Part shown: in pieces, positions 33,850-43,722 of the stretch
Layout of the letters: every line of letters begins with the position of its first letter
Numbering within the stretch: the first letter of the stretch is position 1
NCBI GenBank assembly: GCA_031430435.1
Contig: JANPBM010000090.1
Span: 1-64,000 of the forward strand
Direction of reading: 5' to 3'
DNA from: JANNVK01 sp031430435
Lineage (GTDB): Bacteria > Acidobacteriota > Blastocatellia > Pyrinomonadales > Pyrinomonadaceae
DNA: 64,000 nucleotides
The notes under the pieces: model-generated
The model's database searches: none
What the model was told of the DNA's origin: nothing
What the model saw: only the letters and a program-made list of their open reading frames with translations
Made by a program: the position numbers and the translations under genes

Positions 33850-34242
33850 TTATTTTTTCGCTTTGGCTTTTGCAGCCTTTTTAATGTCTTTGCCAAAACC
33901 CCAACGAGCCGAAGTCGGAAGCCACGGAACACCGAAAGCCCGCACTCCGAGCCACATCATCGGCGCCGTCAATTTGTGCGAAAATCCTTTTTTTGCCGCC
34001 ACGCATTTATACAACTTTTTGTCCGCGCGCCATCGCTCTTTCCAACTTCCGCCCTTAAAATAAGCCAAATCGTGGTCAAAGCAACAATCGGCATAATCGC
34101 CGTCGGGAAACGCGGTACAGCCGTCGCTTTTGAAACCTTCGGGAATGTCCACAGGTTTCGGTTGAGCCGTTGAAGCCGTTTGAGCAAATGCGTTTAGCCC
34201 GAAGCAGCTCAGAATTATCGAGAAAAAGATAAGTTTTTTCAT
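33850..34242 (-). CDS. Secreted phospholipase A2-like small protein
   Basis: 130 residues with a signal peptide (cleavage near AFA-QT, residue 20). The core SDGCTAFPDGDYADCCFDHDLAY contains Cys53-Cys54 and the His57-Asp58 pair in the CCxxHD arrangement of secreted phospholipase A2, followed by RADKKLYKC, which fits the second helix with the paired Cys. Hydrolysis of phospholipid sn-2 bonds is inferred from this motif only. The end is Lys/Ala-rich. Confidence 0.6.
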   Translation of the reverse strand: MKKLIFFSIILSCFGLNAFAQTASTAQPKPVDIPEGFKSDGCTAFPDGDYADCCFDHDLAYFKGGSWKERWRADKKLYKCVAAKKGFSHKLTAPMMWLGVRAFGVPWLPTSARWGFGKDIKKAAKAKAKK

Positions 34243-34288
34243 AATTGAAAATCAAGCAAACGACGGCGGCAAAATTATCGCCGACTGC

Positions 34289-35227
34289 TTAGTTTGTACT
34301 CGGATCAAGCATCGGAGTCGAAAGAATTTTTTCTATAATTTCGTTCAAACCTGCCTCCGATCCTTTACGAAATTGATAAATTTGCGTCAAACGGGTTTTG
34401 TAAGTCGGCAAACCCGGATTTTTTTCGGCTTCGGCAATCTTTACGGTTCGAGCATAAATATCAATCATTCGGTCTAAAATCACATCGATTTTTCCGTTAT
34501 CGGCTTTCATTTCCGCATCTTCTTTCGACTTCAAACCGTGTTTCAGCTTAAAATCTTTTGCCGCTTGTTCGTAAATTTTTTCGTAATAACCGGCGATTAA
34601 ATTATATAATTGGGCTTGCGATTTAAGCTCCGATTCGCGGTTTAAGGCGTTGTAATAATTGACGGCGGCTTCTTTCGGGTCGAAATCTTGCGAAAAGTTG
34701 GCGATAATCACATAAAGCCAAGCAGTTGCGTCATTCTGGGTTTTAAACGGCGAAAATGTTTTCGGCAATTTACTTTTTCCAAGTAAGGCAATCGCTTGTT
34801 TGGCGAAATTGATCGAGTCGCCGCCGAACGAATCGTCTTTCTTTTTCGTCAAAGCCTCATAGCCCGCGTAAGCCAAATTTATCAAAACATAAACGTCTTC
34901 GGGATTTTTTTCGAGCATTTCTTTGCCAAGCAAGAACGCATCGTCGGTCTTTCCGGTGTCAATCAAACCGTTTAGTTTGTTGAACTCGTAACTATTCACA
35001 AAGTCGTTTAGTTTCTTGGCTTTATCATCGGCATCTTTGCCGAAAGCCGTGATGAAATCTTTTGCCAAAACGTATGCCTTGTCTTGATCTTCGGGCTTTT
35101 TCGAGTTGGCAAGTTTGGCGATTTTGTTAAAGTTTTCATCTTTTTTGCCTTTGTCTTGGGCAATGGAAATTGTCGTCAGTCCAAGTAAAATAAGGCTGAA
35201 GGCGACCGTGCGAAAAAAAATTGACAT
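34289..35227 (-). CDS. Secreted TPR-like hypothetical protein
   Basis: 312 residues with a signal peptide (cleavage near SIA-QD, residue 23). The rest is helical and Lys/Ala/Asp-rich with TPR-like pairs (for example NPEDVYVLINLAYAGYEAL near 110). No catalytic motif. It is probably a periplasmic scaffold; partner unknown. CTCCT on the plus strand just upstream gives AGGAG as a ribosome site. Confidence 0.7.
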   Translation of the reverse strand: MSIFFRTVAFSLILLGLTTISIAQDKGKKDENFNKIAKLANSKKPEDQDKAYVLAKDFITAFGKDADDKAKKLNDFVNSYEFNKLNGLIDTGKTDDAFLLGKEMLEKNPEDVYVLINLAYAGYEALTKKKDDSFGGDSINFAKQAIALLGKSKLPKTFSPFKTQNDATAWLYVIIANFSQDFDPKEAAVNYYNALNRESELKSQAQLYNLIAGYYEKIYEQAAKDFKLKHGLKSKEDAEMKADNGKIDVILDRMIDIYARTVKIAEAEKNPGLPTYKTRLTQIYQFRKGSEAGLNEIIEKILSTPMLDPSTN

Positions 35228-35477
35228 TTGTAATTTCTCCTAAAATAATAAAATTGGAATATAGCAAACCGAACGGATTTGCACAAACTTAGAAATCGAT
35301 ACATTTAATTATTTGCTCATCGGTTTGATTGATTTTCCGTCAATCTTTAAATAAATTCAAGGTCTCGATTTTTAATGAATCAATGATTCGATTTGAAAAA
35401 TCCGGCAAACCTTTGACGCGAAAAATGAATCTTTAGTTGTCAGACTCTTCCGAAATTTTATTTGAGGTGAAAAAATT

Positions 35478-35828
35478 ATGATTAAGAAAGTTGGTTTATT
35501 ATGTTTTGTGCTGGCAATTTGTTTGTTTGCCACGGCTTGCCCCGAACGAACAAGCATCGGAAATATTTCGGCAAATCCGTCGAAATATGCAAATAAAGAC
35601 ACGGTTGTCGCGGGAACGGTGCGAAACAGTTTCGGAATTGCGTTGCTCGGCGGCATTTATAAACTCGATGACGGAACAGGTTCAATCTGGGTTTTGACAA
35701 ATAAAGGCGTGCCGTCAAAAGGTTCGGAAGTCGGTGTGAGAGGTGAAATTCAAGAAGGAATGACCTACGGCGGAAAAAGTTACGGACTCGGAATTGTGGA
35801 AAAAGAACGCAAAGTAAACAGAAAATAA
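35478..35828 (+). CDS. Small OB-fold-like lipoprotein
   Basis: 116 residues. A lipobox (LFATAC, Cys21) makes it a lipoprotein. The mature part, IGNISANPSKYANKDTVVAGTVRNSF, YKLDDGTGSIWVLT and GSEVGVRGEIQEG, has the strand order of a small OB fold as in tRNA-anticodon-like or YgiW-type periplasmic proteins. Function unknown. Confidence 0.72.
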   Translation: MIKKVGLLCFVLAICLFATACPERTSIGNISANPSKYANKDTVVAGTVRNSFGIALLGGIYKLDDGTGSIWVLTNKGVPSKGSEVGVRGEIQEGMTYGGKSYGLGIVEKERKVNRK

Positions 35829-35856
35829 CGGGCAACCGGTAGTCAATAATCGCGGG

Positions 35857-35891
35857 AAAGCGGATAATGAAATTTCGTTATCCGCTTTTTT
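35857..35891 (+). terminator. Terminator-like hairpin ending at a start codon
   Basis: AAAGCGGATAA pairs with TTATCCGCTTT and the T-tract runs directly into the ATG at 35892. It can end the lipoprotein transcript but leaves no room for a promoter or ribosome site for the next gene. Confidence 0.85.
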
Positions 35892-36344
35892 ATGAAAAAT
35901 ATTATTGATTCGTTAGATGTGCAATTTCATCGGCTCCACGTTCGGTCGCTCGAATTAGTCGGCAAAATTCCGCCCGATAAATTGTTTTGGCAACCGACCG
36001 AAACACATTTTCAGTTTCCCGTAAATTCTTTCGGAGCAAATATTTTGCGTTCGGCAGGCAAAGTCGAGCAAACTTTTAACGGCATTGCAACGCGGCTTTG
36101 GGACGATCCGTTTGAATGGACTTTACCCGAACAACTTTCTACCAACGAATTGATTTCGGAATATCTGGACGAAGCGGAAATAACCAGAGTAAAAGGCTTT
36201 ATGCTTTTTCAAGCAGACGCGGATTTACAACGTAAATTTCCCGCACCGGTAAAAATATCAACAATTTTCGAGTTATTGCTGGAAACCTTGACAACCGCCG
36301 AGAATTTTCAAGGTCGAGCTGTTGCCGTTTATAATTTTCTCTGA
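35892..36344 (+). CDS. DinB-like protein
   Basis: 150 residues, four-helix pattern of the DinB/YfiT superfamily: it opens with MKNIIDSLDVQFHRLHVRSLELVGKIPPDKLFWQPTE in segments. The usual metal-binding His triad is not complete to my eye. DinB-like proteins are often thiol-dependent transferases or of unknown role. The start codon touches the T-tract of a hairpin and no Shine-Dalgarno sequence is present. Confidence 0.7.
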   Translation: MKNIIDSLDVQFHRLHVRSLELVGKIPPDKLFWQPTETHFQFPVNSFGANILRSAGKVEQTFNGIATRLWDDPFEWTLPEQLSTNELISEYLDEAEITRVKGFMLFQADADLQRKFPAPVKISTIFELLLETLTTAENFQGRAVAVYNFL

Positions 36345-36414
36345 TTTGAACTTTTCAAAGTACGGAAACGTAGCTAGAATGTCTTTAACAAATTGTTTTG
36401 GAGCGGAGAAAAGT

Positions 36415-36993
36415 ATGTATTGCCCAAGTTGCGGACAACAACAATTATCGAGTGAATTGAGATTTTGCTCAAAGTGCGGAATGCCTTTGACAGGTGTTAC
36501 CGAAGTTTTGGCAAACGGCGGAATGTTGCCGGTCATTGTTCAACCGCAAAACTTCGCAAAAATCACTTCGCCAAGAAAACGCGGCTTAAAACAAGGCGGA
36601 ATTTTGATTTTGCTGGGCATATTTTTTGTGCCGTTGCTCGCAATTTTGGTTGAATCAGCTGACGGACCCGAAGCCTTGATTGCACTTACCGCTGTTTTCT
36701 TTTTTGTCGGCGGATTTCTGAGAATGCTTTACGCCGCACTTTTTCAAGACGGAACACCGACTTTTATGCCGCAATCGCAACCGTATAATCAACCGACAAT
36801 GCACATCGCGGGACAAGAGGTTTTTCATAATCAAAATGCTCTGCCGCCGCAACAATCCGTGCCGATTCAAAACTATGCCGCACCGCAAAACACACCGCAA
36901 TATGCCGCCGGAAATTGGCGCAGCACGACCGATTTATTGAACAAAGATACGTCGGAAAAAGCTACGCAATTATTGGACAACGAAACGAAATAA
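36415..36993 (+). CDS. Zinc-ribbon membrane protein
   Basis: 192 residues from the ATG at 36415, chosen because GGAGCGGAG precedes it and the zinc ribbon begins right there: CPSCGQQQLSSELRFCSKCG (residues 3-22). Two transmembrane helices follow (about 62-82 and 88-112), then a Gln/Pro/Asn-rich cytoplasmic tail. It belongs to the broad class of zinc-ribbon membrane proteins with unknown role. Confidence 0.75.
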   Translation: MYCPSCGQQQLSSELRFCSKCGMPLTGVTEVLANGGMLPVIVQPQNFAKITSPRKRGLKQGGILILLGIFFVPLLAILVESADGPEALIALTAVFFFVGGFLRMLYAALFQDGTPTFMPQSQPYNQPTMHIAGQEVFHNQNALPPQQSVPIQNYAAPQNTPQYAAGNWRSTTDLLNKDTSEKATQLLDNETK

Positions 36994-37004
36994 GCGGACT
37001 TTTT

Positions 37005-37907
37005 GTGAATTACAACCTTTTTTACTCGCCATATTATTACGCCGAAATTGGCGAAAACCACGTTTTCCCGATTCGCAAATTTGAATTGGTCAAAGACATT
37101 TTGTTGAACGAAGGAACGATTAAACCGCACGAAATTATCGCTCCCGAACCTGCCCGAATTGAAGACTTACTGCTTGTTCACACCGAGGATTATATTTCGC
37201 GGCTTGCCGGCGGAGATTTAACCGCAAAAGAGATTCGCAAACTCGGTCTGCCGTGGTCGGAATCGCTCGTCAGACGTTCGTTTCACGCAATTTCAGGCAC
37301 AATAAACGCCGCAAAATCCGCGTTGGAAAACGGAGTGTCGTCAAACCTTGCGGGCGGAACACATCACGCATTTCCTGATCGCGGCGAAGGTTTTTGTGTT
37401 TTGAATGATGTCGCTGTTTCAATTAAACTGTTGCAAAAACACAACTTAGCGAAACGATTTTTGATTATTGATTGCGACGTGCATCAAGGCAACGGCACGG
37501 CTTTTATCTTCAAATCGGACGAAAGCGTATTTACTTTTTCGATGCACGGAGCAAAAAATTATCCGCTTCACAAAGAAACGTCGAGCCTTGACATCGAGTT
37601 GCCCGACAAAACCGGCGACGACGAATTTCTGGAGACTTTAACCGAAGCCTTACCGCGAATTTTTACGCATAATCCCGACATTATTTACTATCTCGGCGGT
37701 GCAGATCCGTTTGAAAAAGACAAACTCGGCAGATTGTCGCTGACGATTGCGGGTTTGCGCGAACGCGACGAAATTGTGCTTGAATTTGCCAAAGAACGCG
37801 GCGTTCCGATTGTTACCACAATGTCCGGCGGTTATGCGGAAAACATTGAAGATACGGTTGAAATTCACGCCAATACGATTCGTGCCGTGAAAAAAGTTTT
37901 CGGTTAA
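37005..37907 (+). CDS. Histone-deacetylase-family zinc amidohydrolase
   Basis: 300 residues from a GTG at 37005; the longer in-frame extension overlaps the previous gene and is not family-like. GGTHHAFPDRGEGFCVLND contains the His120-His121 pair; zinc ligands are Asp158 and His160 (DCDVHQGNG) and Asp234 (GGADPFEKD); MSGGY near the end supplies the catalytic Tyr. Bacterial members deacetylate acetoin-related proteins, polyamines or small amides. The substrate here is unknown. Confidence 0.9.
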   Translation: MNYNLFYSPYYYAEIGENHVFPIRKFELVKDILLNEGTIKPHEIIAPEPARIEDLLLVHTEDYISRLAGGDLTAKEIRKLGLPWSESLVRRSFHAISGTINAAKSALENGVSSNLAGGTHHAFPDRGEGFCVLNDVAVSIKLLQKHNLAKRFLIIDCDVHQGNGTAFIFKSDESVFTFSMHGAKNYPLHKETSSLDIELPDKTGDDEFLETLTEALPRIFTHNPDIIYYLGGADPFEKDKLGRLSLTIAGLRERDEIVLEFAKERGVPIVTTMSGGYAENIEDTVEIHANTIRAVKKVFG

Positions 37908-38005
37908 TCAATATTTTTCAAGATTTTTTGCAAGAAAAAGCAACCTTATTCGTTCAGTAGTGCGTCAAACTCGCAACGAGTTAAAAAACGACGAGGAGAA
38001 TTTAC

Positions 38006-40273
38006 ATGAAAAAAATCTTTCTATTTTGCGTAACCGGTTTATTTGCAACACTTTCCGCACACGCTCAAGGCACAATTATTCCGCGCTGTCCGCCAACTGT
38101 GCGATGTATGCCGCCGCGTCCCGTTCCGCAACCTTTGCCGAATGCTTTGCCTGTAAAATCAATTAAACTTGATGTAAAAATCAACGGACAAGTTGCAACG
38201 ACGCACGTTGAGCAAGTTTTCCGCAACGATACGCCTTACACACTTGAGGGAACTTATTTTTTCCCGATCCCCGAAACGGCTTCAATCGTTGAATTTGCGA
38301 TTTGGGAAAACGGCAAAAAATTGGTCGGCGAAGTTCGTTCACGCGAAGAAGCGCGACGGATTTACGATGCGATCGTGCGTACGCAACGTGATCCCGGATT
38401 GCTCGAATACGCAGGGAAAGATTTGTTTCAAGCCTCGATTTTTCCGATTCCGCCCAATTCAGATAAAAAACTCGAACTGACATATTCGCAGGTTTTGAAA
38501 GCCGAAAGCGGCACGGTTGCGTATCGTTATCCGCTCGGAACAGGCAGAAATTTGTGGAATCAGCCGCGAATTATGCCGATGACCGATGATGATTCGGTTC
38601 GCCGAAATTTACCGCAACAAAAATTCGGCACAGTTTCGGGCAGTATAGAAATTGTTGCGAAACAAGCACTTAGGAACATTTATTCGCCAAGTCATTCAAT
38701 CGAAACAAAGCGAAAAGGCGAAACAGGTGCGAACATTTCGTTTGAAACAAGCAACAACGATAAAGATTTTCAGATGTTTTACGGCTTGTCCGATAAAGAT
38801 TTCGGAATGTCGCTTTTAACTTACCGCGAAGCAGGAAAAGATGGTTTTTTCTTGCTCCAACTTTCGCCGAAAGACAGTGTTTCCGAGAAAGAATTGGTCA
38901 ACAAAGATATTGTTTTTGTGCTTGATACATCAGGTTCGATGGCTGATGAAGGCAAAATGGAAAAGGCTCGTTCAGCGTTGCTTTTCGGTATTAAAGGTTT
39001 ACGCGAAGGCGACCGATTCAACGTCATCAGTTTTGCGGGCGAAGAACATTTGATGGAAAGCGGTCTAATTTCCGCCGATTCAAGCGGTAAAAAACGCGGC
39101 GAAGAATTTGTCAAAAAACTGCAACCGACCGGCGGAACAAACATCAACGACGCGATGCTTGCCGCAATGCGTCAGTTTAATTCGACGGAACGCCCGAAAA
39201 TGCTCGTGTTTATGACCGACGGTTTGCCGACTGTCGGCGAATCGAACGTTGACCGCATTATCGCCAACGTCGAAAAAGGCAAGTTTCAAAATGTTCGACT
39301 ATTTACTTTCGGCGTTGGTTACGATGTGAACACGACGCTTTTGGACAAATTGGCGGCTGATAATTCGGGCGTATCGGACTACATCGAACCGAAAGAAGAT
39401 TTGGAAGTTAAGGTCGGAAACTTTTTTACAAAAGTAAATTCGCCTGTTTTAACCGATTTGGATTTGGATTTCGGAAGCGTTCAAACTGAACTTATGTATC
39501 CGCGAAAATTGACCGATTTGTTTAAAGGAAGCCAAATAACGTTAATCGGCAGATACAAAAACGAACGCGATTTGAAAGATATGACGCTTCGTCTGAAAGG
39601 AAAAAACGGCAGTGAATCAAGAAGCTTTGGTTACGAAAACCTTGATTTTCCGATGCGTGCCGAAGATAACACCTTTCTGCCGCGACTTTGGGCAACTCGC
39701 CGCGTCGGTTGGTTGATGGAACAAATTCGTTCCAACGGCGACCAATTGGAATTGCGAAATGAAATCGTCCAACTCGGCACAAAATACGGAATCGTAACGC
39801 CTTATACTTCGTATTTGGCAACGGATGGAAGCCAAGTTCCCGATGGTTTCCGCACAAGTAATGATCCGCATGGATATATAAGTCCGGTAATAATCGGCAG
39901 ACGTAACTCAAAATCGCCGTTGCCAAAACCAACACCGAGACCTGCAAGCGGTGCAAGTGCCGTGAAAGACAGCAAAAAGGCTCGTGAAAAATCGGAAGCG
40001 ATTACGCTTGACGGCGTTGATACCGACGACGAAGTAATGGCGATTGCCAAAACTGTGCGAAAAGTCGGCGTAAAAACCTTCTATCTTGAAAACGGTGTGT
40101 GGATTGACTCGGACTTTAACGAAGATTCAAAAATTTCCGAAACAAAAATCAAAGCATTTTCGGACGAATACTTTGCATTAGTCAAAGCAGATAAAGATAT
40201 TGCGCAATATCTGGCGTTGGGCGAACAAGTTGTAATTGTTTGGAAAGGCAAGGTTTATCGGATTATTAAGTAA
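38006..40273 (+). CDS. Secreted VIT/von Willebrand A domain protein
   Basis: 755 residues with a signal peptide (cleavage near AHA-QG, residue 21). A VIT domain covers about 45-175 (VEQVFRNDTPYTLEGTYFFPIPE, EEARRIYD), followed by a vWA domain at about 300-480 with an intact metal site starting at Asp307 (DTSGSM) and later MTDGLPT. The C-terminal part (about 640-755) is a linker and an acidic domain. This is the inter-alpha-trypsin-inhibitor heavy-chain architecture; bacterial versions are surface or periplasmic adhesion-type proteins. GAGGAG is a strong ribosome site. Confidence 0.9.
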   Translation: MKKIFLFCVTGLFATLSAHAQGTIIPRCPPTVRCMPPRPVPQPLPNALPVKSIKLDVKINGQVATTHVEQVFRNDTPYTLEGTYFFPIPETASIVEFAIWENGKKLVGEVRSREEARRIYDAIVRTQRDPGLLEYAGKDLFQASIFPIPPNSDKKLELTYSQVLKAESGTVAYRYPLGTGRNLWNQPRIMPMTDDDSVRRNLPQQKFGTVSGSIEIVAKQALRNIYSPSHSIETKRKGETGANISFETSNNDKDFQMFYGLSDKDFGMSLLTYREAGKDGFFLLQLSPKDSVSEKELVNKDIVFVLDTSGSMADEGKMEKARSALLFGIKGLREGDRFNVISFAGEEHLMESGLISADSSGKKRGEEFVKKLQPTGGTNINDAMLAAMRQFNSTERPKMLVFMTDGLPTVGESNVDRIIANVEKGKFQNVRLFTFGVGYDVNTTLLDKLAADNSGVSDYIEPKEDLEVKVGNFFTKVNSPVLTDLDLDFGSVQTELMYPRKLTDLFKGSQITLIGRYKNERDLKDMTLRLKGKNGSESRSFGYENLDFPMRAEDNTFLPRLWATRRVGWLMEQIRSNGDQLELRNEIVQLGTKYGIVTPYTSYLATDGSQVPDGFRTSNDPHGYISPVIIGRRNSKSPLPKPTPRPASGASAVKDSKKAREKSEAITLDGVDTDDEVMAIAKTVRKVGVKTFYLENGVWIDSDFNEDSKISETKIKAFSDEYFALVKADKDIAQYLALGEQVVIVWKGKVYRIIK

Positions 40274-40589
40274 TGTGATTTGTTCATTGATTCATCGGTT
40301 GATTGAATCATTGTGTTTTGAGTTCAAATTTGAGTTTGCAATGCAGATTCAGGTTTGAACTCAAAATTGTATTTAATCACATAAAAAATCCGCAAGTTTT
40401 GTGAAATAAACGGTTTAATCGGAGTTTTTTATTGAATTATTTTAAGAAATAACGCAGAATATCAAATGTTGACCTTTTTTATCCGTTTCTTGCCCAAGAA
40501 ATTGCAACTTTTTGTTGCGTATCATCGTGCATACAAATTGAAAGTAAATTTAGACTTTCGTTTTATCAAATAAATCTGAGTAAAAAGCT
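40274..40589 (+). other. 316-bp gap with inverted repeat
   Basis: No gene. TTTTGAGTTCAAA (40317-40329) pairs with TTTGAACTCAAAA (40354-40366), 13 bp perfect with a 24-nt loop. It may terminate the vWA gene; a shorter TTGATTCA/TTGAATCA repeat lies just before it. The second half is AT-rich and probably holds the promoter of the secretin operon. Confidence 0.6.
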
Positions 40590-43070
40590 ATGAAAATTCC
40601 TTCGTATATCCGTTTCACCGTTAGTCTTGTCTTGTTATTTTGCCTGAGTGCGCCGATTTTTGCTCTGGCTGGCGGCGACAAAGAAGCCAAAATACACTTT
40701 AACGCCGGAATCAAGTTTGAAGATGCCGAACAATGGGACAAAGCCGTCGAAGAGTTCGCCATGGCGATTGTCAATAAGCCGAAAAACGCCGAATACAAAC
40801 TTCATTACACGCGATCGTTGTTCAACGCTTCGCAAATGTTTATGAAATCGGGCAACGCTCTGGTCGAACAAAAAGATTACAAAGGCGCTTATAATGCCTT
40901 TCGCAAAGCCTACGCTTACGATCAAACCAACGAATTGGCGAAGGCGGAAATGGATAGAATGTTGCGTTTGCTGGACGATCTTAACAATCCCGATAAAGAC
41001 AAAAAAGAAGATACGAACGATACTTCTAAAAATCCGAGTTTGAAATTGGTGCAAACCGCTTATCAAAAACGCGGCGTTGATGACACTGTTCCGCAAAAAC
41101 TCGAAAAACTTCAGAGCATTCTTTATCCGGGCGGAATTGAAATTCAGTCTTTAATTCGCTATCTTGCCAATGATTTGGACTTAAACGTTTTGTTCGACGA
41201 AGAAACTTTTCGGCAAGCCGATCGCAAAGTGAAAATTGAACTCAAAAACGTGACGGCGGCAAAAGCTCTCGACTATTTATTTTTGCAAACAAACTTATTT
41301 TTCCAAAAAGTCGGACCGCGTACGATTATTGTCGCAAACCAAAATCGCCGGCAGAATTTTCAACAACTTGTTTTGCGCACATATTATCTGTCAAATGCCG
41401 ATCCGCAAGATGTCGCCAAAGTTGTCCAAACCGCAATTCCGCCGCAACCCGGCAGAACTCCGACGGGCGTATTAACGGATAAATCAACCAACAGCATTAC
41501 GGTCCGCGACACGCAGGAGAACATCCAACTTATCGGCAGACTGATTAAATCTTTGGACAAAGACCGTTCCGAAGTTGTGATGGATGTAAATATTTACGAA
41601 GTTTCAAAAAGTGATTTGTTGCAAATCGGCAATCAAGTCGGGACTGCGGCAAGATTAGGAAATCTTGGCGGAGTAGGTGAACGAGCAGTTGCCATCGGTG
41701 GCGGTGCCGGCAATATCTTCAACACAGCAACAAAGCTTTCATCAAGTTTGAGCAGCGGATTGTTGTTGCCGAGTTTGCAGTTGCAAGCATTACAAAGCAA
41801 AGATAACACAAAATTGCTTGCGTCAACGCAAGTTCACGCCTTCAATAACGAAGAGTCAACCGCCAGAATCGGTCAACGCGTTCCGGTGAGAACGGCATCG
41901 ATTCAAACAGGATCAAATAACGGCGGCGGTGGCGGCAATGGTTTTGCTTCCGATGTTATAAATTACGAACAGGTTGGTTTGACCTTGAAATTTACGCCGA
42001 TTGTTTTCCCGAACCAAGATGTTCAAGTGAAAATGGAAATCGAATCGAAAGATGTTGCCGGAGCTTCAAGCCTGACACCGACTTTTACCGAACGATCCAT
42101 CAAAGGAACAGCGCGAATTCAAAACAATCGCACGTTACTGCTTGCCAGCGTTGCCCAAGATACACAAAGCGAGAGCCGAAGCGGTTTGCCGTTGCTCAGT
42201 TTTCTGCCTGTTCTCGGCAGATTGTTTTCTGCTCCGAAGCGAGATAACCGCCAAGTTGATATTGTCATCGCCGTTACGCCGAGAGTTCTGCGTGCTCCGA
42301 TTATTTTAGTAGAAGACGAAATCGAACGTCCGACCGGAAGTTTGGCAACGCCGACCAGCGGTTCGTTGGAAGCAATGATTGTCCAAGAAGAACGCGACGA
42401 ACAACTGGCGGCTGACCGTCGATTGACAAATGTGGCGACGATTCAACTGCCCGATCAAAAAACTGAAACTCCGAATTACGTGAAAGCGAAAACGGAAGTC
42501 GAAACGCCGCTAACTTCAACGGTGGCGACAAATACGGTTGAAACACCGATTACGCCGAAAGTTGAAATGCCGTTAGGTTTGAAACCGATTGAAACAACGG
42601 ACAACATTTTGAAACTTAACCAAACATCGGACACAAGCGTTTCAAAAGCAAATGTCAATACTGTTCCGCAAGCCGCTTTGAGTTTATTTTTGCCTGAGGT
42701 AAAAACTTTGAAAGCAGGCGAACGAGCAAAATTTCAAGTTTTAATCGAGTCGGATACGAGCTTTAATTCGGCAGTTTTGGCACTGGGTTTTGACCCGAAA
42801 AAGGTTGCAGTCAGAAAAGTAAGCTACGGCGAAGTTTTCGGCAAAAATTTGACCGAGCAAGAAGCCAAGCCTTATTTCAACGCCGGCGGGAAAATGTATG
42901 CCACGTTAAGCACCGAAAATCTGACTAAAATCGAAGGTAACGATGTTTTGGCATATATTGAAATTGAAGCGTTGGTCACGGGCAAACCTGAACTTTCGTT
43001 TATCTCGAATATGTTTACGTTAATCAATAACGAAAGCGGTCAAAGCATTGCTCTAACGTTCGGCAAATAG
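40590..43070 (+). CDS. Secretin (GspD/PilQ-like) with TPR and cohesin-like domains
   Basis: 826 residues with a signal peptide (to about 28). TPR-like helices (30-135) come first, then secretin N-domains (about 185-330, LRTYYLSNADPQDVAKVVQTAI), the secretin beta-barrel domain (about 400-570, ending LLSFLPVLGRLFSAPKRDNRQVDIVIAVTPRVLR in segments), a Thr-rich linker and a C-terminal cohesin-like domain (about 690-826, VLALGFDPKKVAVRKVSYG). It would form the outer-membrane pore of a type II secretion or pilus-like machine. The cohesin-like end is not part of standard GspD. Two pseudopilin genes and a PilM-like gene follow. Confidence 0.9.
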   Translation: MKIPSYIRFTVSLVLLFCLSAPIFALAGGDKEAKIHFNAGIKFEDAEQWDKAVEEFAMAIVNKPKNAEYKLHYTRSLFNASQMFMKSGNALVEQKDYKGAYNAFRKAYAYDQTNELAKAEMDRMLRLLDDLNNPDKDKKEDTNDTSKNPSLKLVQTAYQKRGVDDTVPQKLEKLQSILYPGGIEIQSLIRYLANDLDLNVLFDEETFRQADRKVKIELKNVTAAKALDYLFLQTNLFFQKVGPRTIIVANQNRRQNFQQLVLRTYYLSNADPQDVAKVVQTAIPPQPGRTPTGVLTDKSTNSITVRDTQENIQLIGRLIKSLDKDRSEVVMDVNIYEVSKSDLLQIGNQVGTAARLGNLGGVGERAVAIGGGAGNIFNTATKLSSSLSSGLLLPSLQLQALQSKDNTKLLASTQVHAFNNEESTARIGQRVPVRTASIQTGSNNGGGGGNGFASDVINYEQVGLTLKFTPIVFPNQDVQVKMEIESKDVAGASSLTPTFTERSIKGTARIQNNRTLLLASVAQDTQSESRSGLPLLSFLPVLGRLFSAPKRDNRQVDIVIAVTPRVLRAPIILVEDEIERPTGSLATPTSGSLEAMIVQEERDEQLAADRRLTNVATIQLPDQKTETPNYVKAKTEVETPLTSTVATNTVETPITPKVEMPLGLKPIETTDNILKLNQTSDTSVSKANVNTVPQAALSLFLPEVKTLKAGERAKFQVLIESDTSFNSAVLALGFDPKKVAVRKVSYGEVFGKNLTEQEAKPYFNAGGKMYATLSTENLTKIEGNDVLAYIEIEALVTGKPELSFISNMFTLINNESGQSIALTFGK

Positions 43071-43071
43071 A

Positions 43072-43722
43072 ATGAAATTTCAAGTTTCAAATCTTAAAGT
43101 TCGAGTAAAGAACAACAAACAAGGTTATTCGCTGCTCGAACTGATAATCACGATGACGGTTTTGGCGGTGCTGACGTTGGGAACTTTGCCGTTGGTGCAA
43201 AACGCCGTCAAACGTCAAAAAGAACAAGAACTTCGCGAAGCCTTGCGAATGATGCGTTCGGCAATCGACGAATTCAAACGCGATACGCTTGGGGCGTGTT
43301 TGCAAGGTTCGACCACAAGCAGGAATCCTGTTCCGGGCGGAAATAACTTTAGTTCCGATCCGCGAAGTCGAGTTGTGATCGATGATTGCAAGATTTTTGA
43401 AGCAGATAATTTAGACAGATTTCCGCCGACTTTGGAAATTTTAGTTGACGGTGTAAACGTAAAATCAAGGATTCCCGACACTCGACAACCCGGTGGACCT
43501 TTCGGAAAAGAGAATGCAACCGAATTGGGTGAAACAAAAGACAAGAAAAAAGTTTATTTGCGTGAACTGCCGAAAGACCCGATGACAGGCGAAAAAGATT
43601 GGAAATTTCGTTCGTCGTTTCAAGAAAAAGATGCGGACAACTGGGACGAAACAAACGTTTTCGATGTTCGTTCAAATTCCGACGGCGAAGCATTAAACGG
43701 AGACAAATACAGTGATTGGTAA
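43072..43722 (+). CDS. Type II secretion pseudopilin-like protein (GspG-like)
   Basis: 216 residues. The prepilin signal KQG-YSLLELIITM has Gly at -1, an unusual Tyr at +1 and the essential Glu at +5, followed by a long hydrophobic helix. The globular part has EALRMMRSAIDEFKRDT, LRELPKDPMTGEKDW and a C-terminal Asp-rich region, as in GspG. It starts 1 bp after the secretin stop, so it is in the same operon, and overlaps the next pseudopilin gene by 11 bp. Confidence 0.87.
   Translation: MKFQVSNLKVRVKNNKQGYSLLELIITMTVLAVLTLGTLPLVQNAVKRQKEQELREALRMMRSAIDEFKRDTLGACLQGSTTSRNPVPGGNNFSSDPRSRVVIDDCKIFEADNLDRFPPTLEILVDGVNVKSRIPDTRQPGGPFGKENATELGETKDKKKVYLRELPKDPMTGEKDWKFRSSFQEKDADNWDETNVFDVRSNSDGEALNGDKYSDW

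Noticed and set aside
36915..37004. N-terminal extension of the histone-deacetylase-like protein
   Set aside because: It overlaps the preceding gene in another frame and family similarity begins only after the GTG at 37005.
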